A DNA stretch of 64,000 nucleotides, taken from contig JALMQS010000099.1 in the NCBI GenBank assembly GCA_024734495.1, forward strand, positions 71,057,335-71,121,334, read 5' to 3'. Of this stretch, positions 33,776 through 48,700 are shown piece after piece (the stretch's first letter is position 1; each line of letters begins with the position of its first letter). The translations under genes were made by a program, and so were the position numbers. Source of the DNA: Forficula auricularia (taxonomy: Eukaryota > Arthropoda > Insecta > Dermaptera > Forficulidae). The notes beneath the pieces were generated by a model. It was not told the origin of the DNA. It saw nothing but the letters and a program-made list of their open reading frames with translations, and ran no database searches.

Positions 33776-36700
33776 CTAGCTTCTTGATGTTGATAAATCT
33801 GTTCGAGTTTGTATAGAAACTGCAGCAGCAGCTGCCGCTGCAGCAGCAAGTAAAGCGTCAGCCGGAGTTGTATAAGCCCCGTTTGGGTGGTATGCAGCTG
33901 GAGAGTTAGGTGCAACTCCACTTGTTGTAACAGGAGGAAATACTTCACATGGCAGTTGGGCCAACGATAAAACTTGTTCGTCCACTAACAATGTATTAAG
34001 AAGTTCATGATGTTGAGATAATTTCTCCAATGATTTGACATCTTTATCCACTGCTTCTAAAGCTCGTTCCAGTTCTTCAGTTTCTTCCCGAGTAGGTTCA
34101 TAACCACCATTTTTATCTTCTAGGCAAAACAAAGAAAAAAAAACATAAATATTTAAAAATTAATATATAATATACATAAGAAAAAAAAAATTATTGAATG
34201 TTTATATAAATGAAAAAATACAAATCTTTTATAAAAATAAATAACCGTGTTCTGGATTGTGTTTTATAAAAAATTTGTATTTTTTTTTTTTTTTTTTTTA
34301 TAATATACATATATTGATTTTACTAATATAAATGCATATTATATAAATATTTAAATGAAATACAAATTTATTGTCAAAAATTTGATAATATATATATATA
34401 TATATATTCATTTTATATTTGTATATGTTTATTTTCATCAAGCAGAGGACAACCTCATTGATTTCTCCTTCTATACCCTGTTGTGTTTCCATTAGACTTC
34501 AGCTAGATTGAAAGAACACATTCAAATGACTGTTTATGGGAAAGTGTTTATCAAACATAGGATAGCTTTTTATAATACATTTGGGATGTCGCATGAGATC
34601 GAGCATGTATGGTGATTAAAAGAAAAAGGACAAAATATCAATTGACACACCATTGAGAAGAAAGGAAAATATGAAAAGGGGTTAGGGGACTTTAACACAC
34701 ACTTGGTTATGTAAAACAATAATATAATAAAAGTTTTATAAACATTTTCTGTCTATGAGATATCTGGAATTGACCTCATGATGAGAAGAAGAATTCTCAG
34801 GGATTGGGTCAGAGTTGAAGGTATCTGTGGACGTGGGTCTTGAAAGAATGAAGGTTATATGTAGCCGGAAAGTCGTAGGGGGGGAGGCGAGCGACTTCCA
34901 ATCTCTAGAAGTCAAGGGGATAAATGAATTGGGGAATGTGTTTGATCGGTTAGTATCTGATTTAATTGCGAAGGTGTGTAGGATGTTTTAAAATGGTGTA
35001 TTTTGCGCAAATGAACCTTTTTGAAGAATTATTGATTTTATCTCGTCAGGAAAAACACCATGGTAGTATCTAAAAAAAAAAAAAAGGAAAGGGTAGAAAC
35101 AGTTCTAAGATGGGGCAGGGAGTCGAGAGCGTCAGTTAATGCTGGATCTCCTATAAGTCTGATAGCTCGGCTCTAAATTGAATCCAAGGTATCAAGGAAA
35201 TGCTTGGAGGCTCCTCTCCATAGATGAGAGCCATATCGAGACAGGGGCGAATTTGAGCCTTGTATAGCGTAAGAAGTTCAGTGTAGTAGTCAGTACATTC
35301 ACCAGCTTTTGCTACTTAAGTAATGTGGTCATTCTAAGAAAGGCCAGAACCCAGGGTGACACCCAACATTGATATTTTGTCACAAAATTTCAATGAGCTC
35401 GAATAGAGGTCTTGATCCGGTCGATAATTAAAATAAATTATCTAACACTCAAATAATAAATTAGTTACCTAAGAAAAAAAATCAATGAATTAATTGTGAA
35501 AAAATAAGACAAATATATTTACGGAGCTTTGATTTTCAAATGACTCAAATTAAATTCTTTAAAGATGTTTCTTAAAATAATATCGATATTGCAGAATTTA
35601 ATATAAAAGTACAAATTAGAAAAAAAATCAGTAAATGCTTTAATTAAATATCAAACATTTGAAGAAAATTATTTCCCTTATCAATTAGAGTTTTTTTGCA
35701 ATAATACTACGACTAAAAACAACCGATGGATCGGGTCGAGGCAGCCTCAGACGAGGCAACGGGCACTTTTGACTTGGGCGAGACACGTACTGACCGACCA
35801 GGCATTTGCCTCGAGGGGCTGGGCCTCGCGAAGAAAACCTTCAGTCAGTATTCATATTTATTTACTGATAGTTAACCGACTTAAAAAAAGGAGGAGGTTA
35901 TCAATTCGTCGAAATCATTTTTTTTTTTTTTAATGTATGTTCCTCGATTACTTTTTACCACATGGACCGTTTTCGATTATTCTTTTTTTATTGGAAAGGG
36001 GCTACCTCAGAGGTCCCATATTAATTTGGTCAAGTTCTGATTATATGACCAATGAGAAAATAACCGAAATCTTCAATTCTTATGAGCAAATAATGGAAAT
36101 TATTTTATAAAAAGGTCGACCGGATGTGAGAACAAAAAAAAAAGAAGTATCTAAAATCTTTATTAAAAACCCGCCAATATTTCGGGAGAATTTCTCTGTT
36201 TATGAAGTGTATTTTATTATAATTTTCTGATTCATTTCCCATATGGTTTGTCATACTAGATGCAAGCAAGGAAGGCCTACTCATGATGTATTCTATCTTA
36301 AGTTATTATTGTTAACATCACTAAAAAGGGAAAAATAAAAATAATTTTTAGAAAAAAAACCGACTTCAAAAAAATAATAAGAACTGAAAAATAAAATAAA
36401 ATGTACTACACAGTATAAAATAATTATCTAATTTCGTTACAACCAAACGACGAAGATTTTACATGAAATCACTTTTTTAAGTCGGTGGCAAACATATGCA
36501 TTTTATGAATCGCACTCCACGGATCGTACTTAGTACGTTTGGCTGGTAATGATGATAAGATCGTATCTCGCATGTATAGTTTGTTTCGCACAGACATCAA
36601 AAAGTGATTTCATGTAAAAACTTCGTCGTTTAGTTGTAACTAAATTAGATAATTATTTTATATTGTGTAGTGCATTTTATATTATTTTTCATTTCTTATT

Positions 36701-39700
36701 ATTTTTTTGAAGTCGTTTTTTTTTCTATAAAGGAGGTGAATTTATTTCATACAATAATACATTCAAGAACATATACGTATTATATTAAAACAAAAATAGA
36801 TAAAATTTAATTGGAAATTTATTATCAAATAAAAAATAATTCAATTTTATTATAATTTCATATATTTTTAATTTTTTAAATCACAAAAAAAATCAGAATA
36901 TCTTTATTAAAACGCCTTGGTTTAAAACATTTCGAATAAAATTGAAATTAAAAATAAAATAAATAAATAAAAAGTTTTAGAAAGTTTTTTCATTCATTAT
37001 GTAATCATAAAGCTCACCGGTGAATAGATCATTAAAAGCATCCGCTGGAATCTGGTTCAAAACATTTGTCAAATCATGTTCCTCTAGTAGTCGAGTGGCT
37101 TGTTCAACAGGATCAAAAGGTGTCATTTCTAAAACTTCTTCTACTTCTTGTTTGATATCTTCTACATTTGAAGAGGGTAAAATTACTTCTGAATGAACTT
37201 CATTAGTATGGACTACATTAATAAGGGTAGTTGAATTATTCACACAAGTTCCTCCTGTATGAGCTTCTTGCTTGATAAAAGGAGTAACAACAGGTGTAGA
37301 TAAAGATATATCCACTAAAAAAAAGAAAAAATTTACATATAAATAAAATAAGAAATTACGAATTTTTCTTAAGAATAATTACCTACATAATTAAACAAAA
37401 ATTCTTTAAGAAGTTTAATAAAGAAGTATAAAATTTTTGAACAATTATTGTAATTTTTTTTTCTTAACATTTTTTTGAGATACCACGAGCTAATATGAAT
37501 ATATTTTTATAAGTGACTAAATTTTTCGAGATTTCGCAAAATTTGAGTTCACTTAAAGAGATCTTTCTAACTTAAGGTAGTTGTTTCGCGACAATACTAG
37601 CAAAAGGTTAATGCTAGAGTATATAGAACAGACAATAAGGATTCATAATTCATAAGCCCAAAACTTTTTGCTATTTATATACCAATTCTAGCCAATCCCG
37701 AGCTCGTTTGACAAATCTGGCACCATTGTAAGAGATTGAATATTTTTATATTAAAATGACATATAAAATACATTTCAAAAGTTAAAAAATTTCTATAAAA
37801 ATCGTTTTGTTATTTTTTAACAAATGTAATCATCGCCTACGTTACACCGTATGAAGATTATAATTTTGAAAAAATCTTTCGCTTGTATAAATAAATGGGC
37901 TGTTGCCAAATTGTTTTTAGTGTAAAATTTTTTTTTATACATTTTTCATTATTTATTCATTATTATCTCAGAAACTGTGTTGTAACTATGAATCAAAATT
38001 GTCTTAAAATATGTATTGGTTATTGTTTAATATTGGTTTAGTTTTTTATAAAAATGGTAAGAAGGGTTTCTTAATTATAATTAAATATCTATGTAAATTT
38101 TCCGATATCCGGTATAGTGCAATGTATAAGAGTTTGAAAAACTCTATTTTTGAAATTTAATATCTCCAGAACAATATTGTTCATAAATTTCGTTTTGCCA
38201 CCAATCGATGCAGAAGTATTTAAATAATAATCTGTCTAAATTTCAAAAAAATCCTAAGAAAGCCCATTTGGCGGAACAACTACCTTAAAATTTTTTTTAT
38301 GAAAAAAGGGGAAAGCGTGATAGTAGCCAAAGCAAAAAAAACAAAGATTCTCACTGAGACATTTCGGTCAAATTTTTTTCTACCATCTTCAATCAAATAG
38401 CTATATTTATATACATATACATTTATAATCAAGACATCAATGATTTTTCAAAATAGAAATATTACTTAATAATAATAAAATTTTAAACTGAGATGACATC
38501 ACTTATAAATATAGCTGAAACGGCTTAGTAAGAATCTTCGTTTTCTTTGCTTTGGCTGGTATCACGCTTTCCTTTTCATATAATCTATATTGTAGAGCCA
38601 GTTAAAATTGTTTTGATTAAAAAATATTTTATATCAGCTTAAGTAGTAGAGTTTTTTAAATAAATTTTCAAAACTCATGTAAATGAGAATTTGTCTGCTG
38701 ATTTGCATCTATTAAATCCTGATGATAATTTTGAATAAAAAAGAAAATCATAATTTTATTATTAAAATATGATAAATAAAGAGAAATCAATGTGGTTTGT
38801 CCTCTGCTCGATGCAATAGTATATGTTTATTTGCATCAAGAAAAGGACGATCTAATTGATTTCTCTGCTACTGTCGGTAAAACAAAATATTCTCAATTAA
38901 AAATAATATAAATATATTCTTTATAAAATTTGTTATTTTTAACTTTCAAAATGTCATAAGTTTTTACTTTACCATACAGGGTATGGTCAAGTATTCAAAT
39001 CGTGCATGAAAAAAGTGTTTTTTTCCTTCTTTTTTCGAAATATCTCAAAAACGGCTTAAACTATTTTGGTTAAAAAAATTGAGCTAAACCATGGCATTTC
39101 GCTCTACATAAAAGCCCTAATAAGTGAACATCGAAAAAATTATATTTTTCGAGATAATAATTGTTTTGTCAAAATGTCTGTTAGTTAGTCTGTCTGGTTG
39201 TCTGGTTGTTAGTTAGTCTGTGCGTTACCAAATTTTTGTGGACGAGCTAGCTCAAAAACTAGTTCGAATATCGAAATCAAATTTCACACGTAGTTTTGGT
39301 CCATTGAGATTAAGAGCTGATTAGATTTTGGTGCATATCGACCCAGGGGGGTGGAGGCGGGGTTAAAAATTAAAAATCTAGGCCATTTGAGCAAACACAA
39401 CCAAATTTTTGTATACATAATCAGTGGGACCCCAGAAGTCTAAAAATGCAAAAACTAGCCGCCCAAAATGGGGGGGGGTGTAGGGTCAAAAAAAAAAAAT
39501 CTTGGCCATTTACTAAACTCAACCAAATTTTGTATACATAATCAGTGAGACCTCAGAAGTCTAAAAATGCAAAAACTAACCGCCCAAAATGGTGGGGGGG
39601 AGGCGTAGGGACAAAAAATATAAATCTTGGCCATTTACCAAACAACCAAATTTTGTATACATAATCAGTGGGACCCCAGACGTCTAAAAATGCAAAAACT

Positions 39701-42700
39701 AACCGCCCAAAATGAAGGGGGGGGGGGGTATAGGGTCAAAAAATGAAAATATAGGCTCTTGTACCAAACTCAACCAAATACCGATAGGTCTTTATTAATT
39801 TTAGAACAAAAGTGTAACTACAGAAGATGTTCAGAATTAAATCTTGCATCAAATTTATTGATACTTTCCTGTGAGAATATTATGAATTGAGCTAAAAATT
39901 CAACCAAAAATTAATTAGCTTAAAAAAGACAGCCCAATAAGAAATAGAAAATTTTCATTTCGCGATATATTTTTACTTATTAATTTTCGAACAAAAGTAT
40001 AAATATATTGAAATATATAGTTTAATTTAATTATTGTTTTTTGTATACCTACATAATGGTTAACATTTTAATCGAATGATTATTTTGAAGAGGGTCGAAT
40101 TTTTTGTGGGGTCAAAAATAAAAAAAATATTTTTTTAGCATGGAGTCTGAGGTATCCGTCTAAGATCTATTAAAGAAGAAGTAGGCTAAATTTTTTTATG
40201 TTAAATTTATTTTAAAATGTTTGGTCATTTTTAAGTGATTTTTGTACGTGTCGGAGTTCAGAAGTGGCTTAACTTAAAATTATGACAAAATCCTACAAAT
40301 TCACCTTTTTTATCCTTATCAAGAACAAATAAAAACGAATTGCATATTTTAAGTATTTTGGGAGTTAGCTGTTGAAATGCATAGCCAATGATATTAAATT
40401 AAATCGATAATGAAAAAATCGAATCGAAGAAGATGCATTTTATTTTATTTTTATTTTGTATCAGTGAAATTATTTGGTCTTAATTTCCTTGATTGCTTAA
40501 ATTCTATATTTGTTTGTTTTTAATGCCATCAGTTAATTAATAATTTAATACTTCTTCACTTGAACAATTTTTTAATTTGTTCAGTTTTTCAAATCTGATT
40601 ATACGTAATTTATATTTACCATTAGCCATTAAAAATTTTATTTTATAAATTCCAAACTCATAATAAACATCCCTAAAAACAATTAGAAGATAAAAGTAAA
40701 GGTAAAGTTCGCCGACTCGCACTTCAGCTTGTTGAGTTTTTTATTTGTTTCTTATCATTTCATAATATTCTTACAGACACGTAATTAAGAAATTTGATGA
40801 AGTTTTTATTTCTGAACATCTTTTGTAATTACACTTTTGTTTTAAAATTAATATCAAAAAATCTATCACCAAATGAAAATTACTATATTAACAAAAAAAT
40901 AAACTGATGTGTTCTGATGTGGCCATCCACTTGACTTTACCATAGACCCTGGCCCTTAAAATTATTTATAATTATGTAGGGGGGGGGGGTTAGTTTTTGC
41001 ATTTTTATACTTCTGGTGTCCCACTGATTATGTATACAAAATTTGGTTGAGCTTGGTAAATGGCCAAGATTTTCATTTTTTGACCCTACACCCCCACCCC
41101 CCATTTTGGGCGGTTAGTTTTTGCATTTTTAGACTTCTGGGGGTCCACTGACTAGATATACAAAATTTGGTTGAGTTTGCTCTAACGGCCTAGATTTTTA
41201 ATTTTTAACCCCCCTCCACTCCCTGGGTCTATATGCACCAAAATCTAATCAGCTCTTAATCTCAATGGACCAAAACTACGTGTGAAATTTGGTTTCGATA
41301 TTCGCACTAGTTTTTGAGCTAGCTCGTCCAGAAAAATTTGGTAACGCACAGACTAACTAACTAACAGACAACCAGACTAACTAACAGACATTTTGACAAA
41401 ATAATTATTATCTCGAAAAATATAATTTTTTCGATGTTCACTTATTAGAGCTTTTTTGCAGACCGAAATGCCATGGTTTCGCTCAATTTTTTTAATCAAA
41501 ATAGTATAAGTCGTTTTTGAGATATTTCGAAAAAAAGAAGGAAAAAAAACCCACTTTTTTCATGAACGATTACAATACTTGACCATACCCTGTATGGTCA
41601 AGTAATAAAAAGACACCGGGTATAATTAGTTACTAAATAAGAATTATATTAAATTAAAAAAGGTAACTTACTAGGTTGATCGAAAACATTTGATAAATTA
41701 TGGGGAGGTACTAGAGGATCTGAATTGACATCAAGTGAAGCTCCATTTTCGGCCGATGAAGAAGGTGACAAACTTGTGTTAGTTGAAGTAACAGAGGGCG
41801 GCTGAAGATTTCCATATGAAGGAGGTTCAGGCAAAAGCGAGTGAGATAGAAGATTTGCTGGTAATCGACGTTTTTTCTTCCCACGTTTTGAAGGTCTGGT
41901 CATCGCTGATGGTTTGGCTTTTTTCCTCGGTTTTTTTGGTTTTATTTCAGATGTCAGCTTATCATAATTGTCCTGCCCGAAGAAATCGGGCTAATTACAA
42001 CACAAAATTTTACCAATAAAATGTGTTACTTTTCAAAATTGCATTAAACTTCTATTTCATTGCTTTTACAGAGATTGGTTTTTTAATTTTTAATAGTAAA
42101 TTCTTATTGAATCTACTGAAATTTTGAAAATTATTAAGAAAATTCATTTAATATTTTTTATCATTATGAAACTAACTGATTGATTTGCAATGGTGGCCAG
42201 GAATCAATGGGAGAATAAAATGAATTCAAAAAGATTTTTGTTTTTTTAACAATTGTCTTATTACTAGAATTATATCCAAAATCTGCAAAAGTGAAATAGA
42301 CTAAAAAAACAATTTAATTTTAATTTAAAAACTATATTTTAATAAAAAGAGTAAATCAAAATAGAGTAATAATGAAATGACTATTTATGTTTGAAGTTTG
42401 TTTTTATATTAAAATTGAATAGAAACCATTTGAAAATAATAAATTTCTGGAATTTGGCTTTTGCCGTTTAGATGATATAATTTATTTCTGCCTTGCCAAG
42501 TGAATTTTTTTGTTTTCTATTGTGTTACATATTGTTGTTTTTTGTTTTTGAATTTTCAAGTTGAATGATTGTAGTTCATGGTCTATACAGATGCTGAAGA
42601 AGTCCCCCTTATTTTTGTAAAAAACGGGCGAAACAATTGGATTTCTGTCCACCAAATCAAAGCAGTAAATAAAAACCATCTCATACATTATATTTATATT

Positions 42701-45700
42701 TATTAAATATATATTGAACAATTTTTTAATTTTATTTCCTCTAAATAAAATAAAATAAAAAATTACTCAACAATAACTGAATCCTCTCAACAAATGCCCT
42801 CAATTTCTACATCTAAATTGATTATTTTTATAAATAAAACATCGAAGACACTAGCATTTTTGAATGCAAATTATAACTTTAATTCAAAATAATTTGATAA
42901 TAATTTTATTATAAAATTATAATAAATATTAACTTGAAATTCAATGTAGATGAATATGTACTATATCTTGGATTCAACTTTTGAAGAAGACAGATTTATC
43001 GAAATTTCATGATTACATGATGAATAAATTTTAAATAATCAAGTAGACGGAGACAGATTTATTTGGCTGTTATTTGTTCAATATAATATGTTATATGGCT
43101 ATGAGCGCAATAGTGGACTAAAAAATTATAATTTTGTAGGTTAGTCCACTATTGCATTCATAGCCTCATATATCCATATTGAAAAAAATTTATGGATTTT
43201 TTATATTATAAATAAATCCAAATCTATTAAAAAAACAATCTTCAAACGTTTAATAAAACCCATAAATATAGTATCACTTACCCTTTTACGAGAGTGTTCT
43301 GCACAGAGAGGCAATTCATGGCATATATCAAAAACCGGAACGCAACATTGGGTATTATCGGGAAATTTGGCAGTACAATGTGCAAAAAGTAATTGGTCTA
43401 CGTTATACATAATATGTCTAGCACAATGCCGTGTGCAAGGCAAAGCAAAAGCTGTGCAGGCCTCTGGTTTCCCCTTCTGAAATATACAGTGGTGCTTTGC
43501 AAGCATCCGGGATTGTCCAACGCTAAAAAAAGAGGAGAAAAATAAAAAATAGTAAATATATTAAGTTGAAATATAATTCCTTATTAGTCGGCTTGTCTTT
43601 ATTTAGATTATTTTATTTCCTTTAAATAAAATAAAATAAAAATCACTCAACAACAACTGAGTCCTGCCTGTTCTCCAATTCTACATCTAAATTGATTATT
43701 TTAATAAATAATAAATTATGGCTTAAAGGCGCAGTTTATTAATACTTGTCTGTCAAATTTCAGTTCATTAGCTAAAAGTGTTCGATAGGTACTTGTACAG
43801 GGTGATCCAATGAAACGGGATGATTTGGGAAAGCCACTACAGGAAAAATAGAAGGGGAGTGGGAGGATGAGTCGAGTCATCATTATTTTGAATCTAGAAA
43901 CCGAGAAGTTGGTAAATATCATCCGGGCTCACGTAACGTTTAGATTAATATTCTCTGACTTGCGCGCAATACTGGCACTGCCACTTCGTTTTCGTGTTGT
44001 TAAACCACTAGTTTCCAAGTTTCTAGTAATGTGAGACGGTACATGAGCACGAGGCAGTAGTCGGTAGTGTAAAAGGGACGCTATTTGAGCTTCGGCGAAC
44101 TTTCCCCATTTTGGGAATATGCTTCGCCCAACCAGGCCTCCATTGTAACCATACTAATATCCCGGACTCTAGAAACACAATGATGATGACTCATCCCCGC
44201 TACCCTTCTACTTTTCCTCCGCTAGCGCTCTCAAATCGTCCCGTTTCATTGGGTCAACTTGTATAACAATTCATTTTTTTTAACAGGAAGTTTTGACCAT
44301 AAAAAACGCAAATTAATAAGATTTTCTTTTAAAATATATTTATGTATGAATGAATGAATATTTTGGCACCAGAACGAACTTTACACGATCTTTGAATTAT
44401 CTAATGTATAGAAATTCAAAAAGACAAAAAAAATCATGCTTGAAAATGCGTACCGAGTGAATTTTCTTCAATATTTATTTAATTAATTATGTTTGTTAAT
44501 AAACAAATGCATAGATTTTACCTTGTTTTAAGAAACCGAGTTTTCGAGGGAGCCAAGTGTTTTGCAGTAATTCCAGGTCTAATTTTTGCAGCTGCCGCAA
44601 TACTTGTCATTAGATCACTTGTCGATTCAGAAAAAGCTGAAGTTTGAGCTGTCCCACAAAGTTGGGCAAGCCGTCTTCGTAATTCAGTTCGAACTTGAGT
44701 CAAACGTCCTTCTCGAAGTCCATCTGGACATAGTCCCGGTTCTAACCATCCACTAAACCAGTGTCGTTGGAATACTGCTGAGGAACGAATGTCATCTATA
44801 TCATCAATATCGCTGGATTCACTATCACTGGGTTCTAGTCCCAAAGGATATAAATCACTTCGATATTCTCGTAAAGTTTGTTGTGCACGAAGAAATTTAT
44901 TTAAAGATTCATGACGCGAGGATTTAGTTAAAGAAGACTCTGGGGTGCTTCCAGGACGGGGTTTTCTTCGACGGGGTGGAATTGACAGAAGTAAGTTGTC
45001 ACCTGATGTCTGCAAATTGATATATTTTAAAAGGTTTATTTTTTGTCAAGAGTAGTAGATTTGTTTAATTTATAAGATATAAATCAAAGAGTACGTATTC
45101 TGCTTGATGTGATAGACCAGCGGTTCCCAACCTGGGGTCCGCGGTCCCCGAGGGGAAGAATCCCCGAAAATTTCAAATTTTTATAATCATTGTTTTATTA
45201 TATATCAAATCAAAAAATATAAATATAACTCAATTTTTTCTAGTGATATATAGAGAAATAATTAATATAAGAATTTGTGATTTACAGGTTTCTTCCTAAC
45301 AGTATAAGGAACAACTGTGCCAAATTTCAAATTATTTAATCAATTTTAATATGAGTTATGAAAAGAATTACATATATTTTTCCATTTAAAACTTTCAAAG
45401 CTTTGGAGCACGTGTTAATATTAAAATTAAAAACTCAAATAATACATGATTTTTTTTTATATATTTGCAAGGTATCTAGTGGGGTGTATAACACAAATTT
45501 CAAAAATCATTGAAATAAAAACAACCCAAATATATATTTATTGTTAGCTCTGCTCTGAGAAATCGTGCCCATACCGGAAGTGACATCCGAAATCAACTGA
45601 AAGAAGTGAGACAGGTGACAGTGTCTGTTAATACAGTTAAAAGAAGACTTAACGAAGTTGGATTATTATCGCGAAGACCGGCCAAGGGTCCCCTTTTAGA

Positions 45701-48700
45701 AACACGTCATCGAGTAGAGCGTCCACAATTTGCAAAAAACCATGATAATTGGTCTGAGATGGATTGGAGCCATGTTTTGTTCACAGACGAATCAAATTTT
45801 GTCTGAAGCCAGACGATGGAAGGGTGAGAGTGTGGAGAGTTCGCAATCAGAGGTACCGTCAATGGAACAATCTTCTGCGGACGGCTTTCGGTGGCGGCTC
45901 TGTTATGGTTTGGGATGGCATTTCTTTGGGGCCACGTACAGAATTACACATCGTGGAAAATGGGTCAATGAATACTGAAAGGTATATTTCAGACATTCTG
46001 GAAGATTATGGAATGCCTTTCGCACCATACATTGGCTACCAATTTATTCTAATGCATGATAACGCTCGCACTCACGTAGCTCAGAAAGTTTGTCGCTATT
46101 TGTCAGCAGTGAATTTGTCGACAATGAATTGGCCTGCACGCTCTCTAGATTTCAATCCTATTGAGCATGTCTGGGATATGTTGGGAAGACCATTGAAGAA
46201 GAGATCTCTAGCTCCTGTTACCTAGAGGAACTGAAAAATGTACTTCTTGAGAAAGCGTATCGAATACCACAAAAATTCATTGATAACACAATTAAGAGCA
46301 TGCCTAGGATAGTTAAATGTGTTATCAGATCCAGCGGAGGGAATATAAATGATTAAAATAATTTAAATTTTTTATAAAGAAAAAAATACTGTCAATTTGA
46401 TTCGTTAAAGCTATTTTTTTTTTTTTTATATTAAGCAATTTATTTCAATTTCTTTTTAATTGTTTATTTTTATATTACATTATATTTCAAATATTCAAAA
46501 TATCAAATAGACTGCTATTCAAATAAATAGTGGCTGGAATATCTTAGTTTATTTTTTTTTTAATTTATTATTATTTGAATAATTATTTAAACTAACTTAA
46601 TTCTTTTTTTTATTTATTTTAATTCCTTAATTTCCACGTGATCATCTTTCCCTGATCTCCAGGGCTTATACAAGCATAAAACGCACTCATTGATTTATTC
46701 CTTATAATTTATAATAAGAATTTCTTACTATCTAAATATCTCTAAATTTAAACAAGCAAAAATTATTAAATTAATAATTAAGTGAACATTAAAAATTATT
46801 TTTAACCAATTTAGTTGAGAATCAAGAATTAATGAATAAAGATCAAATTGTCAGATTTTTAAATGTATGTAGTACATTATCTATATACATATATAAAATT
46901 CTTTGCCCGATACACTCACTCACTCATCATCAAAACAGCCAGAACCACTGGACATAGAAACATGAAATTTGGAGAGGATATTTCATCTATGACATAGGGG
47001 CTCACTAAGAAAGGATTTTTCGAAATTCGACCCCTAAGGGGGTCAAAGGGGGTAAAGTTTGTTTTCACTGATATTCACGATCTCTTAAGATCGATAAAAT
47101 ATCTACTTGATTTTTACTTAGAAAAATACTAAATTAAAATATCTAAAAACAAATTTCAGGATTTTTTGAAATTCGACCCCTAAAGGGTTCAAAAGGGGCA
47201 AAATATCTTTGGTATGTGTTTACACTAATTATGCATTTTCAATTAAGAACGATAAGATATCTACTTGATTTTTACTTAATAAAATTCTAAATACAAATAT
47301 CTAAAAAGAATTTCAGGATTTTTTTGAAATTCGACTCCCAACTATCCAAAATATGAGTGGGGGCAAAAATTAAAACTCTCTCCTATCTTGATCAAATTTT
47401 GTAGAGTTATTCTTTATTACCGTAAGAAACTATTCCTGTAAAAATCATCTATCAAAATTGACTGAATGGCGGCGAAAGGAAGGGGGGTTAAAATATCGAA
47501 ATTTTTAGCTTTTTAGTACATTTACTCTTTAGAAAACTGAGAGTTATTTATTTGCAAATATCTAAAAGATAATTTCAACCTCCTAAAATGTGAGTGGGTG
47601 CAAAAAAATTAATACTCTCTCCGATATAGATCAAATTTTGTAATGTTATTTTTTAAAACTATATAATAATCACATGCCGAGACGCTGCCCGCCAGGGCCA
47701 CCTGCATCGAAGGCTGAGCTGTAGAGGGCGTGCTGAAGGCACGACTGGAGCAGCTCGTATTAATATAAAATGCAAATGGATAGAAAGCTTTCTGACAAAC
47801 CGAAGTATAAAAGTTGTGGTGGATGGAACATCATCTGAATCGTTCTCTACAAACTCTGGTGTTCCCCAAGGCTCTGTAATCTCCTCCACACTCTTCCTAA
47901 TTTATATAAACGACCTTATCGATCAAACGGCAAACCCCACTCATTGTTACGCCGACGATAGCACTCTACACGGCAAACCCTCACTCCCGAATAATCGAAT
48001 CAATGTTGCCTCCTCAATTACTCTCGACCTAGACAAACTGAATAAATGGGGCTCTCAAAATTTAGTTAACTTTAATTCAAACAAGACTCAATGTTGTCTA
48101 ATTTCTAGGCGCGAAAATAAAGATTTCCCTGATATTCACTTCGATTTGAATATCCTAAAAATGTGTGACAGCCTATCCATGTTGGGTGTCTATGTCGCAT
48201 CTGACCTGTCTTGGAATGAACACATCTCCTCTGTGGCGAAATCTGCAGCAAGGAAGATTGGCTTCTTATTCAGGTCCAAGCGATTTTACAAACCCCCACA
48301 ACTTCTCACCATCTACAAGGCCCAAATCCGCCCCTGTCTCGAATACGCCTCTCATCTATGGAGAGGAGCCTCAAAATATTCTCTTGCTACCCTGGATGCA
48401 ATTCAGAAACGAGCCGTCAGGCTAATTGACGATTATGCCCTCACCGACTCCCTCGACTCGCTGGCTCATCGAAGAACTGTCTCTGCCCTTTCCCTTTTCT
48501 ATAGATACTATCACGGCAGATGCTCTGATGAGATAAAATCAATAATTCCCCCCAAAGCATGCTTTGCACGTAGCACGCGTTTTGCCAACTCCCAACACTC
48601 TCTCGCGGTCAAATTAGAAAAGTGCCGGACTACTTCATTCGCAAATGCATATATCCCCATGACTTCAAGGAACTGGAACTCTCTCCCAGCCTCTATCTTT

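Noticed and set aside
36977..37017. INO80D ending at the stop TAA 36979-36977
   Set aside because: The next exon (34119-33776) encodes the conserved EDKNG...EELERA block, and a strong donor CCG/GTGAGC at 37018 joins it in phase.
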